Of a DNA stretch of 64,000 bases, positions 1-8,208 are shown in pieces. This stretch comes from Magnetococcales bacterium. GTDB taxonomy: Bacteria; Pseudomonadota; Magnetococcia; Magnetococcales; JADFYX01. A program made the position numbers and the translations under genes. Where the stretch lies: positions 62,001 to 126,000 of the forward strand of contig PEAM01000002.1 of NCBI GenBank assembly GCA_002753565.1, in the 5' to 3' direction. Within the stretch, counting starts at the first letter, position 1. Every line of letters begins with the position of its first letter. The notes below the pieces were generated by a model. It saw only the letters and a program-made list of their open reading frames with translations, did not search any database and had not been told where the DNA came from.

Positions 1-1
1 C

Positions 2-1165
2 TGTTCAAACTCTCTTCGTTCCGACGATGCCGAAAAAAATGCCGTTGGCCTGCTCCATGAAGAGATGCGACAGATGGGCAGTTTGATCATGCAGGCGGCA
101 GATGCCAATCGAATTCCGGCCGGGGGAGCGTTGGCTGTGGACCGGGAGGGGTTTTCCCAAACCGTCACCAGGCTATTGGATTCGGCCCACCGGATAACCC
201 GTGTGGATGGTGAAGTGCTCGCCCCTCCTGAAGGAGAGCTGACACTGATTGCGACAGGCCCGCTGACCTCCCCGGCACTGTCAAAATGGCTGGAGAGCAA
301 GCTGGGTCCGGATCGGCTGGCTTTTTTTGATGCCCTGGCACCCATTGTTTCGGCCGACTCCATCAATCATGACATCGTCTGGCGACAATCCCGCTACGAC
401 AAGGGCAGTGCCGACTATATCAACTGTCCCATGAACAAGCAGCAGTACGAAACGTTTATTGACAATTTATTGGCAGCCGAAAAGGTGGCCTTCAAGTCTT
501 TTGAGAAAACCGGCTACTTTGAAGGGTGCCTTCCCATCGAGGTGATGGCGGAGCGGGGGAGGGAGACCCTCCGTTTTGGTCCCCTTAAGCCGGTTGGGTT
601 GACCAACCCCCATAAACCGGATGAGCCGTTGCACGCCGTGGTCCAGCTTAGACAGGATAACAAGCAGGGAACCTTGTGGAATATTGTCGGCTTTCAAACC
701 AAATTGACCTGGCCGGAGCAGAGGCGGATCTTTCGAACCATTCCCGGCTTGGAGGCGGCAGAGTTTGAACGGTTGGGGGCCATACATCGGAACACCTTTG
801 TTGACAGCCCACAGTTGTTGGATGGCTATCTGCGTCTAAAAACTGACTCTCATCTCTATTTTGCTGGTCAAATTACTGGCGTTGAGGGGTATGTAGAGTC
901 TGCGGCGAGTGGTTTGCTGGCTGGAATTTTCATGGCTCGGGCGGCTGCCGACTTTGCTCTTCCTCCTCCTCCACCCAAAACAACAGCCCATGGTGCCCTT
1001 TTGAACCATGTAACAGAATGGGTGGAAAAACGGGCCTTTCAGCCAATGAACATCAACTTTGGTCTGTTTCCTCCCCTGGAGGAAAAGGTGGTAAAAAAAT
1101 CAAGAAAACCAGCGCTTAGCAAAAGAGCCATCCGGGATTTATCTCACTGGCTTCAATTATTGTAA
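2..1165 (+). CDS. trmFO: TrmFO, folate-dependent tRNA m5U54 methyltransferase (3' part, 5' end outside window)
   Basis: The enzyme is FAD- and methylenetetrahydrofolate-dependent and methylates uridine 54 in the T-loop of tRNAs. The open frame runs in from the left edge: codons from base 2 read [16 protein letters not shown], a hallmark of the TrmFO N-terminal half, so the first ATG inside the window (65) is internal. Later family segments are visible, such as [14 protein letters not shown] and the C-terminal FAD-binding stretch [20 protein letters not shown]. The nucleotide-binding N-terminus lies outside the window. The protein ends with a basic tail. The family is typical of Firmicutes, alphaproteobacteria and some deltaproteobacteria; gammaproteobacteria use TrmA instead, so it is a mild taxonomic pointer. 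Confidence 0.95.
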   Translation, partial: CSNSLRSDDAEKNAVGLLHEEMRQMGSLIMQAADANRIPAGGALAVDREGFSQTVTRLLDSAHRITRVDGEVLAPPEGELTLIATGPLTSPALSKWLESKLGPDRLAFFDALAPIVSADSINHDIVWRQSRYDKGSADYINCPMNKQQYETFIDNLLAAEKVAFKSFEKTGYFEGCLPIEVMAERGRETLRFGPLKPVGLTNPHKPDEPLHAVVQLRQDNKQGTLWNIVGFQTKLTWPEQRRIFRTIPGLEAAEFERLGAIHRNTFVDSPQLLDGYLRLKTDSHLYFAGQITGVEGYVESAASGLLAGIFMARAAADFALPPPPPKTTAHGALLNHVTEWVEKRAFQPMNINFGLFPPLEEKVVKKSRKPALSKRAIRDLSHWLQLL

Positions 1166-1242
1166 ATAATGTTGCAACATAACCAGCTTTTAGTATAGAA
1201 TTGCTAACTTTTTATTGGTTGGGGGTGGGCGCTGTACTTTGG

Positions 1243-1298
1243 GTTGGTTTTTTTAGTTTTGTTAATTTTTTAGACCGAAATTAACAAAACGGACCAAC
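1243..1298. other. Long AT-rich hairpin between trmFO and the M23 peptidase gene
   Basis: A perfect 13-bp inverted repeat (1256-1268 with 1278-1290) around a 9-base loop is enclosed by a second 6-bp arm pair (1243-1248 with 1293-1298). It is not followed by a T-run on the plus strand, so it is not a standard intrinsic terminator. It could be a terminator of an unusual type, an operator, or an mRNA 5' structure of the downstream gene. Confidence 0.6.
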
Positions 1299-1384
1299 AA
1301 TTGCATTTCACTCTTTCCAAAATATCCTAGAGGAGCTGAACCGTTTTGTCTGCTATTACACCTTGAGATTATGACGAGAGAAGT

Positions 1385-3322
1385 ATGCTTGCTGGATCAA
1401 TAAAAAAATATAAGAAACCAATTTTAGGCATGCCGTCCTATCCAGGCAGAGATCCTAGAATTGCCCGCAACGCCCAAGAGACGAATCGGCGGCAGTTTCC
1501 GTTTCTTCTGTTTGGTGTCATGACGGTTGTCGGGTTTATTGCCATTCATGGCGCTCTGAATGCCAGCACTGGTTTTAGCAGTGTGGAGGAGTCTCCGAGC
1601 TTTCTGAGTTGGATCTTGCGTAATGAGGGCCAACCAAAACAGGCCCCCATTCCCAAGCCGGTCCGTCAACCCCGTGATAGCCAAACGACCTCTTCCACCG
1701 CCACACGAGTGGTGCCCACACCGATTAAACGAAACCCCGACAGACCCATACAGTTGGCTTCACTCTCTGTCAGTGATTCCAGCACCTGGAGAAAACCCGA
1801 TAGAGAGGCCGTCGCCCCTTTACGGCGTCGAAGCAACAGACTGAACAATCGCGTTGTTATTGAGCGGGTTGGCAAGCGGGATACCCTGACCTCCTTACTA
1901 CAGCGTCAAAAAGTTCCCCTGTCCACTGTTTACGCTCTGGCCCGTGGCGCCAAGCCGGTTTTTAATCTGGCTACCGGTTTTCAGCGTGGCAAGCTGGTGA
2001 AGTTGGTCTTTAATAGTGAAAGAAAACTGATCGCTTTCGCCTACCCGGTGGATAACGATCGGACCATGACCGTCATCAAGAAGAACGATGGCGAGTTCAG
2101 CGCACAGATAGATAACAACCTGGACAATTTGCCAAAGCTGGCGAGTACCGTGTCCAGCACATCTTCCCCCGCCATATCGGCAAAATCCATTTTTGAACAA
2201 GCGGATAAATTGGTCCGGGTCAAGGTGCGCAGAGGGGACTATCTGACGGGTGTACTGGCTCGGCGCAATATTTCCCGCTCGACAGCGGTTCGTCTGGCCA
2301 AAGCCACCAAACCGGTTTTCGACCTTGCCCGTTTCCTCAAGCCGGGTAACGAGTTGAAGCTGGCCCTCTCCAAAGAGGGAGGGTTGAGTGGTCTCTCCTA
2401 TCCGCTGGATAATGAACGTGTGCTATGGGTTACCCGTGACCAACAAGATCAGTTTGTTGCCCAGATCGAGAAAAAACAGTATGAGACCCGTCTGGAGACC
2501 GTCTCTGGCTTGGTTCGTGGCGATGGCTCCCTCTTTTTGGCAGGCAAACATGCAGGTCTGACCAAAATGATGGCGGTCAAGTTGGCGGCTCTCTTTGAGT
2601 GGGATGTGGACTTTGCTCGCGATATTCGGGTAGGGGACCGTTTTACGGTTATTCGGGAAGCCAAATATTTCGAAAACGAACGGGTTCGTGAGGGGGATAT
2701 CATTGCGGCAGAGTTTGTGAATCAGGGACGGAAATACCGTGCTGTTCGCTATACCAACCCGGAAGGAAACGTCGGCTATTTTGATACCAAGGGTCGGAGC
2801 ATGCGCAAGATGTTTATTCGTGCCCCGGTTGACTTCAGCCGGATCTCCTCCCGGTTTGCCAAACGGCGCAAACATCCGGTACTCGGCTTTACACGAGCCC
2901 ATAAAGGTACTGACTTTGCCGCTTCTACCGGTACCCCGGTTAGAGCATCTGGCAGCGGAAAAGTTATCTTCTCTGGACGTCGGGGCGGTTTTGGTAACCT
3001 GGTGTTGGTGCGTCATAACAACAAATATACCACAGCCTATGCCCATTTGAAGCAGATTGCCAAAGGGGTGAAGAGCAACAGCCGGGTGTCTCAGGGTCAG
3101 GTGATTGGTCAGGTGGGCATGACGGGCACAGCAACCGGACCCCATTTGCACTATGAGATTCGCGTCAACGGCAAGCAGGTCAATCCTCTGACCATCCAAC
3201 TGCCGTCAGCGGAGCCGGTACCCCGTAAGTATATGGCAGATTTTCGCCTTAAAACAGCCTCTCTACTGGCTCAGTTAAATAGCGAAACCGTGAAGGTAGC
3301 CTCGCTCTCGACTTCCAAGTAA
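1385..3322 (+). CDS. MepM-like murein DD-endopeptidase (M23 family)
   Basis: A periplasmic, inner-membrane-anchored peptidoglycan hydrolase of 645 residues. A basic N-terminus precedes one membrane segment (about residues 38-58) and a low-complexity linker. Two tandem copies of an OapA/LysM-like module follow (about 157-247 and 277-367), each with the pattern GDTLTxLLxR, AKPVFxLA and YPxDN. A Csd3-like middle region leads into a LytM/M23 domain. The zinc and catalytic residues are intact: H506 and D510 in HKGTD, and H587/H589 in PHLHYE. The architecture matches E. coli MepM, which opens DD-crosslinks for wall growth. prmC starts two bases after the stop, so the two are probably cotranscribed. 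A later ATG at 1430 is an alternative start, but it would leave the membrane segment intact. Confidence 0.85.
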   Translation: MLAGSIKKYKKPILGMPSYPGRDPRIARNAQETNRRQFPFLLFGVMTVVGFIAIHGALNASTGFSSVEESPSFLSWILRNEGQPKQAPIPKPVRQPRDSQTTSSTATRVVPTPIKRNPDRPIQLASLSVSDSSTWRKPDREAVAPLRRRSNRLNNRVVIERVGKRDTLTSLLQRQKVPLSTVYALARGAKPVFNLATGFQRGKLVKLVFNSERKLIAFAYPVDNDRTMTVIKKNDGEFSAQIDNNLDNLPKLASTVSSTSSPAISAKSIFEQADKLVRVKVRRGDYLTGVLARRNISRSTAVRLAKATKPVFDLARFLKPGNELKLALSKEGGLSGLSYPLDNERVLWVTRDQQDQFVAQIEKKQYETRLETVSGLVRGDGSLFLAGKHAGLTKMMAVKLAALFEWDVDFARDIRVGDRFTVIREAKYFENERVREGDIIAAEFVNQGRKYRAVRYTNPEGNVGYFDTKGRSMRKMFIRAPVDFSRISSRFAKRRKHPVLGFTRAHKGTDFAASTGTPVRASGSGKVIFSGRRGGFGNLVLVRHNNKYTTAYAHLKQIAKGVKSNSRVSQGQVIGQVGMTGTATGPHLHYEIRVNGKQVNPLTIQLPSAEPVPRKYMADFRLKTASLLAQLNSETVKVASLSTSK

Positions 3323-3324
3323 AG

Positions 3325-4200
3325 ATGGCCTCATCCCACCAGCAACCCTGGACCATTCGTCGATTGGTCCAGTGGGGGAGTGATTGGCTGGCTGGCCGGG
3401 AGATTGAGCAGCCTCGGTTGGATGTGGAGTTGTTACTGGCTGATGCGCTGGATCTGAGCCGTATGGATCTGTTCATGGATATGGACCGACCTTTGGATCA
3501 GGCGGAGTTGGCTGCTTTTAAAAGTCGTATCAAACGCCGTTCCCAACGAGAACCGGTTGCCTACATTTTAGGCAAACGAGGATTTTGGAAGCAGGAGTTT
3601 GTGGTCAACCCCTCTGTTCTCATTCCCCGCCCTGAGACTGAAACCCTGATCGAAGCCGTTTTATCCCTCTACCCGGACCGAGCGTCTACTTTTGAGATGT
3701 TGGACCTGGGTGTTGGCTCTGGGACCATTCTTTATTCTCTGTTGGGTGAGTTTACTCAGGCTAGGGGAGTAGGTATTGATCTCTCTGATGAGGCGCTTCA
3801 GGTGGCAAAGCTCAATGGAGATCGGTTGGGGTTGTCGGGTCGTGTCACTCTGTTGGCAGGAGATTTGACAGCACCCCTCTATTCCGACTGCCGATATGAT
3901 TTAATTGTCTCCAACCCCCCATATATTGTCAGCAAGGCGATGGCAACTCTTCAGCCAGAAGTTCGAGATCAAGAGCCTCATCTGGCTTTGGATGGCGGGG
4001 AGGATGGACTTTCCATCTATCGTCGTCTGATTCCCCAATCGTATCGTTTTCTAGAGCCTTCTGGCTGGCTTGTTGTCGAGATAGGCTATGATCAGGGCAA
4101 AGCGGTTCCATCCCTCTTTACCGCAGCGGGTTTTGAAAGTGTGTCGGTGTCAACCGACTATGGTCATCGAGATCGGGTGGTGATGGGGATGAAAAAATAG
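3325..4200 (+). CDS. prmC: PrmC, release factor glutamine N5-methyltransferase
   Basis: This SAM-dependent enzyme methylates the glutamine of the GGQ motif in RF1 and RF2 and raises their termination efficiency. It has 291 residues, the usual length. The Rossmann motif LDLGVGSGTI lies at about 127-136 and the substrate-binding NPPY signature at 197-200. The N-terminal helical bundle carries the usual QPRLDVELLLA segment. It follows the M23 gene by two bases. Its substrate gene prfA is not adjacent; it is at 29.4 kb beside hemA, whereas many proteobacteria have hemA-prfA-prmC together. The TAG stop lies within the first bases of a copy of the intergenic repeat family. Confidence 0.95.
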   Translation: MASSHQQPWTIRRLVQWGSDWLAGREIEQPRLDVELLLADALDLSRMDLFMDMDRPLDQAELAAFKSRIKRRSQREPVAYILGKRGFWKQEFVVNPSVLIPRPETETLIEAVLSLYPDRASTFEMLDLGVGSGTILYSLLGEFTQARGVGIDLSDEALQVAKLNGDRLGLSGRVTLLAGDLTAPLYSDCRYDLIVSNPPYIVSKAMATLQPEVRDQEPHLALDGGEDGLSIYRRLIPQSYRFLEPSGWLVVEIGYDQGKAVPSLFTAAGFESVSVSTDYGHRDRVVMGMKK

Positions 4201-4285
4201 CGATTCCAAACCAAATTAGGTGGCAAATTGTTGCGGATGGGTCTGGGCAGCGCCCAAGCTTCTAAGCCTTTGGCTTTGCTTTTGA
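4198..4285 (+). repeat. Intergenic repeat family, copy 1 (short form)
   Basis: The copy begins at the prmC stop codon and contains the family core GCGGATGGGTCTGGG, then CAGCGCCCAAG and the CCTTTGGCTTTGCTTTT segment. It lacks the internal hairpin block seen in the longer copies. It is the same family as copies at 5876, 7028, 14652, 18025, 18971 and 29316. Confidence 0.8.
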
Positions 4286-4372
4286 CCGACTGACAGGTTG
4301 GATTTTCAAGACAGGCTTGTACTTTTTCCTTTTGAGTGTATGGTAAGATTAAACCGATACGACTGGGAGGAT

Positions 4373-4470
4373 ATGAATGGCTAACTCCATAGAAAAAATG
4401 CCGCATCACCCATTGGGTGGCTTCGATTTTTTCCATGATAACCGCTAAACCAATATTTTGCGCCATTCAT
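4373..4470. other. Nested inverted repeats between prmC and the HATPase gene
   Basis: Three inverted-repeat pairs are nested: ATGAATGGC (4373-4381) with its complement at 4462-4470, GAAAAAAT (4392-4399) with 4426-4433, and CACCC (4407-4411) with 4415-4419. A 23-codon ORF (4377-4448) with a GGAGG six bases upstream runs through it, as does a minus-strand frame, so the stretch is either structured non-coding DNA or a tiny gene. No function is evident. Confidence 0.4.
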
Positions 4471-4560
4471 ACACTCTCAACTACCGTCTCCAGGCTAAAA
4501 CGCTTCAGTTTGTCGTCAATCCAATGCTTAACTTTAATCAACCCCAATAGGATGATGGGC

Positions 4561-5088
4561 ATGAAAGATAAAGGAGAGTCATCCAGAGTTGGAAAGATCC
4601 CGGAGCCTTTGAATATTTTGGAGGGGGAGGCCCGTTTCAGAACGTTGAAAGAGGCCTGTGATCTGGCACAGCAGTTGGCTGTTCACTGTCCTGATTATCA
4701 AAGCGCTGTCACTGGCTTGATCGAATTGATGTACAACGCCATTGAACATGGCAATTTGGGTATCAATTATGAGGAGAAGAGCCTTCTTTCCCGAGAAAAT
4801 CGTTTGGATGAAGAGATTGAGAGGCGGTTGACTAGTCCGGAATATGCTGGTCGGATGGCGACGATTCGGTGGGAGCAGACGGCAACGGATATTTTTTTTA
4901 CCATTGAAGATCAGGGTGAGGGATTTGATAGCGCTCCTTATATGGAGATGTCACCAGACAGAGTTCTGCATCAACACGGTCGAGGCATTGTCATGGCTCG
5001 CCACTCCTGTTTTAGTCAACTACAGTATCTTGGTCGTGGCAACCGGGTTCGAGCGACGATCTCATTGCTGGATGATAAAAAAGGTTAA
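4561..5088 (+). CDS. Anti-sigma-factor-type ATP-binding protein (HATPase_c)
   Basis: A 175-residue GHKL ATPase of the RsbW/SpoIIAB type without sensor or membrane segments. The N-box ELMYNAIEHGN (about 55-65), the G1 motif EDQGEGFD and the G2 motif HGRGIVMARHS are all present. Such proteins bind a sigma factor or phosphorylate an anti-sigma antagonist, and others are stand-alone serine kinases in two-component pathways; which applies cannot be told here, and no STAS or PP2C partner is adjacent. The start at 4561 is chosen because AGGA lies eight bases upstream; in-frame ATGs at 4552 and 4555 are alternatives, and an extension to 4417 would run through inverted repeats. It converges on the cytochrome gene across a strong hairpin. 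Confidence 0.75.
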   Translation: MKDKGESSRVGKIPEPLNILEGEARFRTLKEACDLAQQLAVHCPDYQSAVTGLIELMYNAIEHGNLGINYEEKSLLSRENRLDEEIERRLTSPEYAGRMATIRWEQTATDIFFTIEDQGEGFDSAPYMEMSPDRVLHQHGRGIVMARHSCFSQLQYLGRGNRVRATISLLDDKKG

Positions 5089-5124
5089 CGGCCAAACCTA
5101 TAGAGAGGGCAGGGGGGGCGTAAA

Positions 5125-5166
5125 GTCACAACGGCCTCTTTAGGGGATATAAGAGGCCGTTGTGAC
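5125..5166. terminator. Perfect 16-bp stem-loop between convergent genes
   Basis: Bases 5125-5140 pair perfectly with 5151-5166 around a 10-base loop. It sits between the stops of the HATPase gene (plus) and the cytochrome gene (minus), where a bidirectional terminator is expected. T-runs are poor on both sides (TTTA on the minus side). Confidence 0.7.
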
Positions 5167-5180
5167 TGTGAAATAAGGTT

Positions 5181-5684
5181 CTATTTTCTCTTCAAGGTTC
5201 CCCAAACATCCGGGGCGACCGACTTAGGCAGATAAGAGTGACAGGCGTTGCACGACTCCATCATCGTATCCAAAGCCTCCCGCAGACCCTCCCGATCATC
5301 CTCTTCCATATTTTCATGGGCGGAGCGAATAACCCCCTTCATGGCATTGTTGCTCTGTTTTGCCAATTTTTCGAACTGGATCACCGTCATGTCAGGGTGT
5401 GTTGATTTTCTCTTCAGTAGTTTGGCAGACTCAGCAGCATGCCAATCCATGGGACCAAGCAGGCCAAAGGTTTTTTGGATGGCGATTGCATGGCGAACCA
5501 GATTGTCAGAATACTTCATATCGTGAGCGGTTAGGTTGAGGATGGCATCTTTATGAATTCTTAGAACGGTGATGACAGAATTGACGTAAGAATCACGGGT
5601 AAAGTTCTCCTCTGCCTGAACAGGAAGAACCCAGGATAGACAAAGAAGGGTGATAACAAAGATAAAGGGGGCTCTTCTATTCAT
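5181..5684 (-). CDS. Periplasmic class II cytochrome c (c'/c556 type)
   Basis: A 167-residue exported haem protein. Residues 1-24 form a Sec signal peptide ending VQA-EE. The only haem-binding site, CNACH at 145-149, lies near the C-terminus as in cytochromes c' and c556, whose fold is a four-helix bundle. The rest is helical with no membrane segment. Class II cytochromes carry electrons or bind NO and other gases; the axial ligand cannot be settled by eye, although several methionines in the first helix would allow a six-coordinate c556 type. A perfect TATAAT lies upstream on the minus strand (5740-5735). Confidence 0.8.
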   Translation of the reverse strand: MNRRAPFIFVITLLCLSWVLPVQAEENFTRDSYVNSVITVLRIHKDAILNLTAHDMKYSDNLVRHAIAIQKTFGLLGPMDWHAAESAKLLKRKSTHPDMTVIQFEKLAKQSNNAMKGVIRSAHENMEEDDREGLREALDTMMESCNACHSYLPKSVAPDVWGTLKRK

Positions 5685-5734
5685 AATGACCTCTCAAGAC
5701 AGATTCTGAAGAAAAAAAAGTGAAATAGTGATCG

Positions 5735-5740
5735 ATTATA
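5735..5740 (-). promoter_or_regulatory. Candidate -10 box for the cytochrome c gene
   Basis: TATAAT reads on the minus strand about 50 bases before the start codon, in an AT-rich stretch. No good -35 hexamer is visible at 16-18 bases. Confidence 0.35.
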
Positions 5741-5875
5741 ATGCAAAATCAATACCGATTAATATACTGAAAGTCAGAAATGAAGTAAATACAGCAGATA
5801 AAAAAAATGACAGGTGAGCACTCTTGCCGTTCTCCTTGTCTAACAGTGTAGGCAAAAAGCAGTGTTTTAGCCTCT

Positions 5876-6033
5876 ACAGAGATTTCAAACCATAATGTGT
5901 ACAAAACGATTGCGGATGGGTCTGGGCAGCGCCAAAGGTCCTAAGTGTTTGACTTTGCTTTTTTTTAATTTTAAAATCGTCGGGGTTTGGGGAGCTGCAA
6001 GGCCTCCCAAGGTGTTGACTTTGCCTTTAACTG
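5876..6033 (+). repeat. Intergenic repeat family, copy 2 (long form without hairpin block)
   Basis: It has the 5' module (GATTTCAAACC to GCGGATGGGTCTGGG) and the 3' module (GACTTTGCTTTT, GCAAGGCCTCCCAAGG, GACTTTGCCTTTAACTG), but the internal hairpin block is precisely missing when compared with the copy at 18025. It is the one copy that does not follow a gene end; it lies upstream of msrB. Confidence 0.85.
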
Positions 6034-6088
6034 GTGTCCAAATTTGGTTTTAACTGACTCTACCCAACAAGATGCAGGAGATTGATTG

Positions 6089-6577
6089 ATGAATAGAAGA
6101 CGCTTTTTAATCTCAACACTGACACTATCGGTACCCCTCCTAACCGGTCGATCTCTCTGGGCCGAGACCCCTGAGAGTAGATCTGTCGTGGAGAAAATAG
6201 TCAAAAACAGTGAGGAGTGGCAATCTCTTTTGACGCCTAAACAGTTTCACGTCCTACGCCAGGAGGGGACCGAGCCGGCTTTTTCCAGTGCCTTGAATGA
6301 GGAAAAACGCCCTGGTATCTACCACTGTGCCGGCTGTGACCTGGCACTTTTTACCTCCAAGATGAAATATGACAGTGGCACCGGATGGCCCAGTTTTACC
6401 GACACCCTGCCCGGCCACCTGGAAACCAAACTGGATTTTAAACTGATTATTCCCCGTACCGAATACCACTGCGCCCGCTGTGGTGGTCATCAGGGCCATC
6501 TGTTTAAAGATGGTCCTCCGCCCCGAAACGAGCGGTGGTGTAATAATGGTGTCGCCTTGCGTTTTGTGGCCACCTGA
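6089..6577 (+). CDS. msrB: Exported peptide-methionine (R)-S-oxide reductase
   Basis: It repairs the R epimer of methionine sulfoxide. In this 162-residue protein an N-terminal NRRRFLIST followed by a hydrophobic stretch and a WAE cleavage region resembles a twin-arginine signal, so the enzyme is probably periplasmic. Structural zinc cysteines are in CAGC (80, 83) and CARC (128, 131); the catalytic cysteine is C151 in RWCNNGVALRF; GTGWPSF is the substrate-loop motif. ATG 6089 is preferred over the overlapping TTG at 6086 because AGGAG lies eight bases upstream. A periplasmic MsrB needs a reductant from the membrane; no DsbD/CcdA-type partner is adjacent. Confidence 0.9.
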   Translation: MNRRRFLISTLTLSVPLLTGRSLWAETPESRSVVEKIVKNSEEWQSLLTPKQFHVLRQEGTEPAFSSALNEEKRPGIYHCAGCDLALFTSKMKYDSGTGWPSFTDTLPGHLETKLDFKLIIPRTEYHCARCGGHQGHLFKDGPPPRNERWCNNGVALRFVAT

Positions 6578-6587
6578 TGGTTGGGAG

Positions 6588-6950
6588 TTAAGGGATGCGA
6601 TCCCGTTGCCAGTTCTGATAACGCGCAGAAAAAAGAGCCTCCAGTTTATCAATCACCTCCGAGTCCGGTGTACCATAAACCTTCTCCATCAAAAGCCGGG
6701 AAGCCTCATCCAGCAGCCCCATGTCGGCATCGATCATGGGGTAGTTCTTCTTCAAACGCTTCAACCCTTTAACAGCCGATTCGCTGGAGGGACGTGGCAG
6801 GCCCAGCGGCGTCGAGCTGACCGGTGCCTCCTTACCGCTCTGCCGACTCAGTAAAAATTCAGCAAAGTGGATCAGTGTCTCTTTCTCCGCCTTGCCCAAC
6901 TGTCGCCAGGCCTCCAAAAACCGCTTTTTATCCTTCTCTGTTTTAATCAT
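6588..6950 (-). CDS. Small conserved-type cytosolic protein of unknown function
   Basis: A 120-residue charged, mostly helical protein without a signal peptide or membrane segment. The N-terminal half reads like a helix bundle (FLEAWRQLGKAEKETLIHFAEFLL), followed by a proline/serine linker and a second helical half. I do not recognise a family with certainty. It converges on msrB, with 10 bases between the stops. Codon use and composition resemble the neighbours, which supports a real gene. Confidence 0.6.
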   Translation of the reverse strand: MIKTEKDKKRFLEAWRQLGKAEKETLIHFAEFLLSRQSGKEAPVSSTPLGLPRPSSESAVKGLKRLKKNYPMIDADMGLLDEASRLLMEKVYGTPDSEVIDKLEALFSARYQNWQRDRIP

Positions 6951-7027
6951 CGTAACAATTCAATTTCACAAGGTTGCCAGAGCCCTCCTGTTAAGCAGAC
7001 CATAGTCAGTCAAAACAGATTGGGACA

Positions 7028-7216
7028 ACGGTTAAAGGCAGAGTCAAAACCTTGGGAGGCCTTGCAGGCCCCCAAACCCCCACGCTTTTAAGGGTAAAAA
7101 ATAAAAGCAAAGTCAAAGGGTTGTGACCTTGGGCTCTGCCCAAACCCGCTGAGAAGGCATGAATGCCTTCCCAGACCCATCCGTTCTCGTTTTGTACACA
7201 TTTGGTTTGGAATCTG
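7028..7216 (-). repeat. Intergenic repeat family, copy 3 (full form)
   Basis: A full-length copy in minus orientation beginning directly after the stop of the minus-strand gene at 7218. Read on the minus strand it has the 5' module, an internal hairpin (GGGAAGGCATTCATGCCTTC), the GTTTGGGCAG block and the 3' module ending GACTCTGCCTTTAAC. Confidence 0.85.
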
Positions 7217-7217
7217 T

Positions 7218-7556
7218 TTATTGGCCAGTCTGCACAGGGCGATTGATATCTTGGGAAGGGGCCGGTATGTAGTCGGAGGGAATCTGATCCCCAACCGAGA
7301 TGGCCCGATCAAGAGCAATCAATAGAAAAAGACCAGACAGGGCAATGATGGCCATGCGACCCTGAGGACTTTTCACCCACTCTGCCAACTCGTCACTGAA
7401 CGTACGATCCGAATCCACGCCATACTCCGAATCGTTGGCAGCCCCGTCTCCAGAATTTGATGCCGAGGGGTGATGCTCTCGCCATAAAGAACGAACACCA
7501 TAAACAATGGCGAGAAGCAGCATCACACCAAGGAGAAGATACAAAAAAATTCTCAA
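7218..7556 (-). CDS. Small membrane protein with two predicted helices
   Basis: A 112-residue protein with a membrane helix at the N-terminus (about 3-22), an acidic serine-rich loop and a second helix (about 66-85), then a short tail. No family is recognised. The start is a TTG overlapping the TGA of the Nudix gene, implying translational coupling, so a role linked to that enzyme is possible but unproven. Its stop abuts repeat copy 3. Confidence 0.6.
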   Translation of the reverse strand: MRIFLYLLLGVMLLLAIVYGVRSLWREHHPSASNSGDGAANDSEYGVDSDRTFSDELAEWVKSPQGRMAIIALSGLFLLIALDRAISVGDQIPSDYIPAPSQDINRPVQTGQ

Positions 7557-8176
7557 GGTAACTTTTCCTTACGTAAAATGTTAATAAAATGGTTGATTAT
7601 TCGGGCTGTTGCCCCCCATACCAGATCGTTGCCAGAGACAAATTCAAGGGGGGAGTGACGCGTAGGATAGGAAAAGAGAGCCAAAGGAAAAACCAACACC
7701 TCTGCCACCTCCCAACGATCCGGCTTCAACATCAGCGGCTCTTCCAAAAGGCCAACAAAAGGGTAGATCAGATAGCCCGTAGAGTGGGTGGTTACACTGG
7801 GTAAAGCCCCCAGAACATGAGGGCAAACTTTCTCTCCAAGCTCCTCTTGAGTCTCTCGTAAGGCGGTCTCCAGATAGGAGCCATCGGTTTTCTCCCATCG
7901 CCCACCCGGAAAAGCAATCTGACCCTTATGGCTGGAGACCGATTCTGATCGGCGAATTAACAGCATATGCCAGCCATCCGAGCGCCACATCAGAGGTAAT
8001 AATACAGCAGAAGATTGCAGCGGACTGTCCCTATTCTGTTCCAGAGGAGGTACAACAGAAAGGTTGGAACCGGATTTGCTTAATGGCTCAACAGAGTAGA
8101 GCCGATCGGCAATCTCTTGCCGGGATAGACCGGTTAAATCGAGCGGTTTTTCAAGAGTGTGACTATCTACGTTCAA
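7553..8176 (-). CDS. Nudix hydrolase, CoA pyrophosphatase type
   Basis: A 207-residue enzyme likely to cleave CoA or oxidised CoA to 3',5'-ADP and phosphopantetheine. The NuCoA signature LLIRRS..SSHKGQIAFPGG (about 72-92) directly precedes the Nudix box, whose catalytic part is ALRETQEELGE (about 105-115). The first glutamate of the canonical box is not conserved, as in the NudL/YeaB group. The start is uncertain: the only upstream candidate in frame is a TTG at 8176 with no clear Shine-Dalgarno. It overlaps the following small membrane protein gene. Confidence 0.85.
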   Translation of the reverse strand: MNVDSHTLEKPLDLTGLSRQEIADRLYSVEPLSKSGSNLSVVPPLEQNRDSPLQSSAVLLPLMWRSDGWHMLLIRRSESVSSHKGQIAFPGGRWEKTDGSYLETALRETQEELGEKVCPHVLGALPSVTTHSTGYLIYPFVGLLEEPLMLKPDRWEVAEVLVFPLALFSYPTRHSPLEFVSGNDLVWGATARIINHFINILRKEKLP

Positions 8177-8208
8177 AACAGTGCCAACTTTACCAAGAGG
8201 TTATTAAC

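Noticed and set aside
4164-4466. Minus-strand 100-codon frame starting MAQNIGLAVIMEKIEATQ
   Set aside because: Its C-terminal half is a translation of a repeat copy and its stop lies inside prmC; the start overlaps nested inverted repeats. No clear ribosome binding site.
5971-7091. Short frames at 5971-6204 (minus) and 6867-7091 (plus) with similar C-termini (WEALQ.PKP.RF)
   Set aside because: The similarity comes from the same intergenic repeat being read in the same frame; it is not a protein family.
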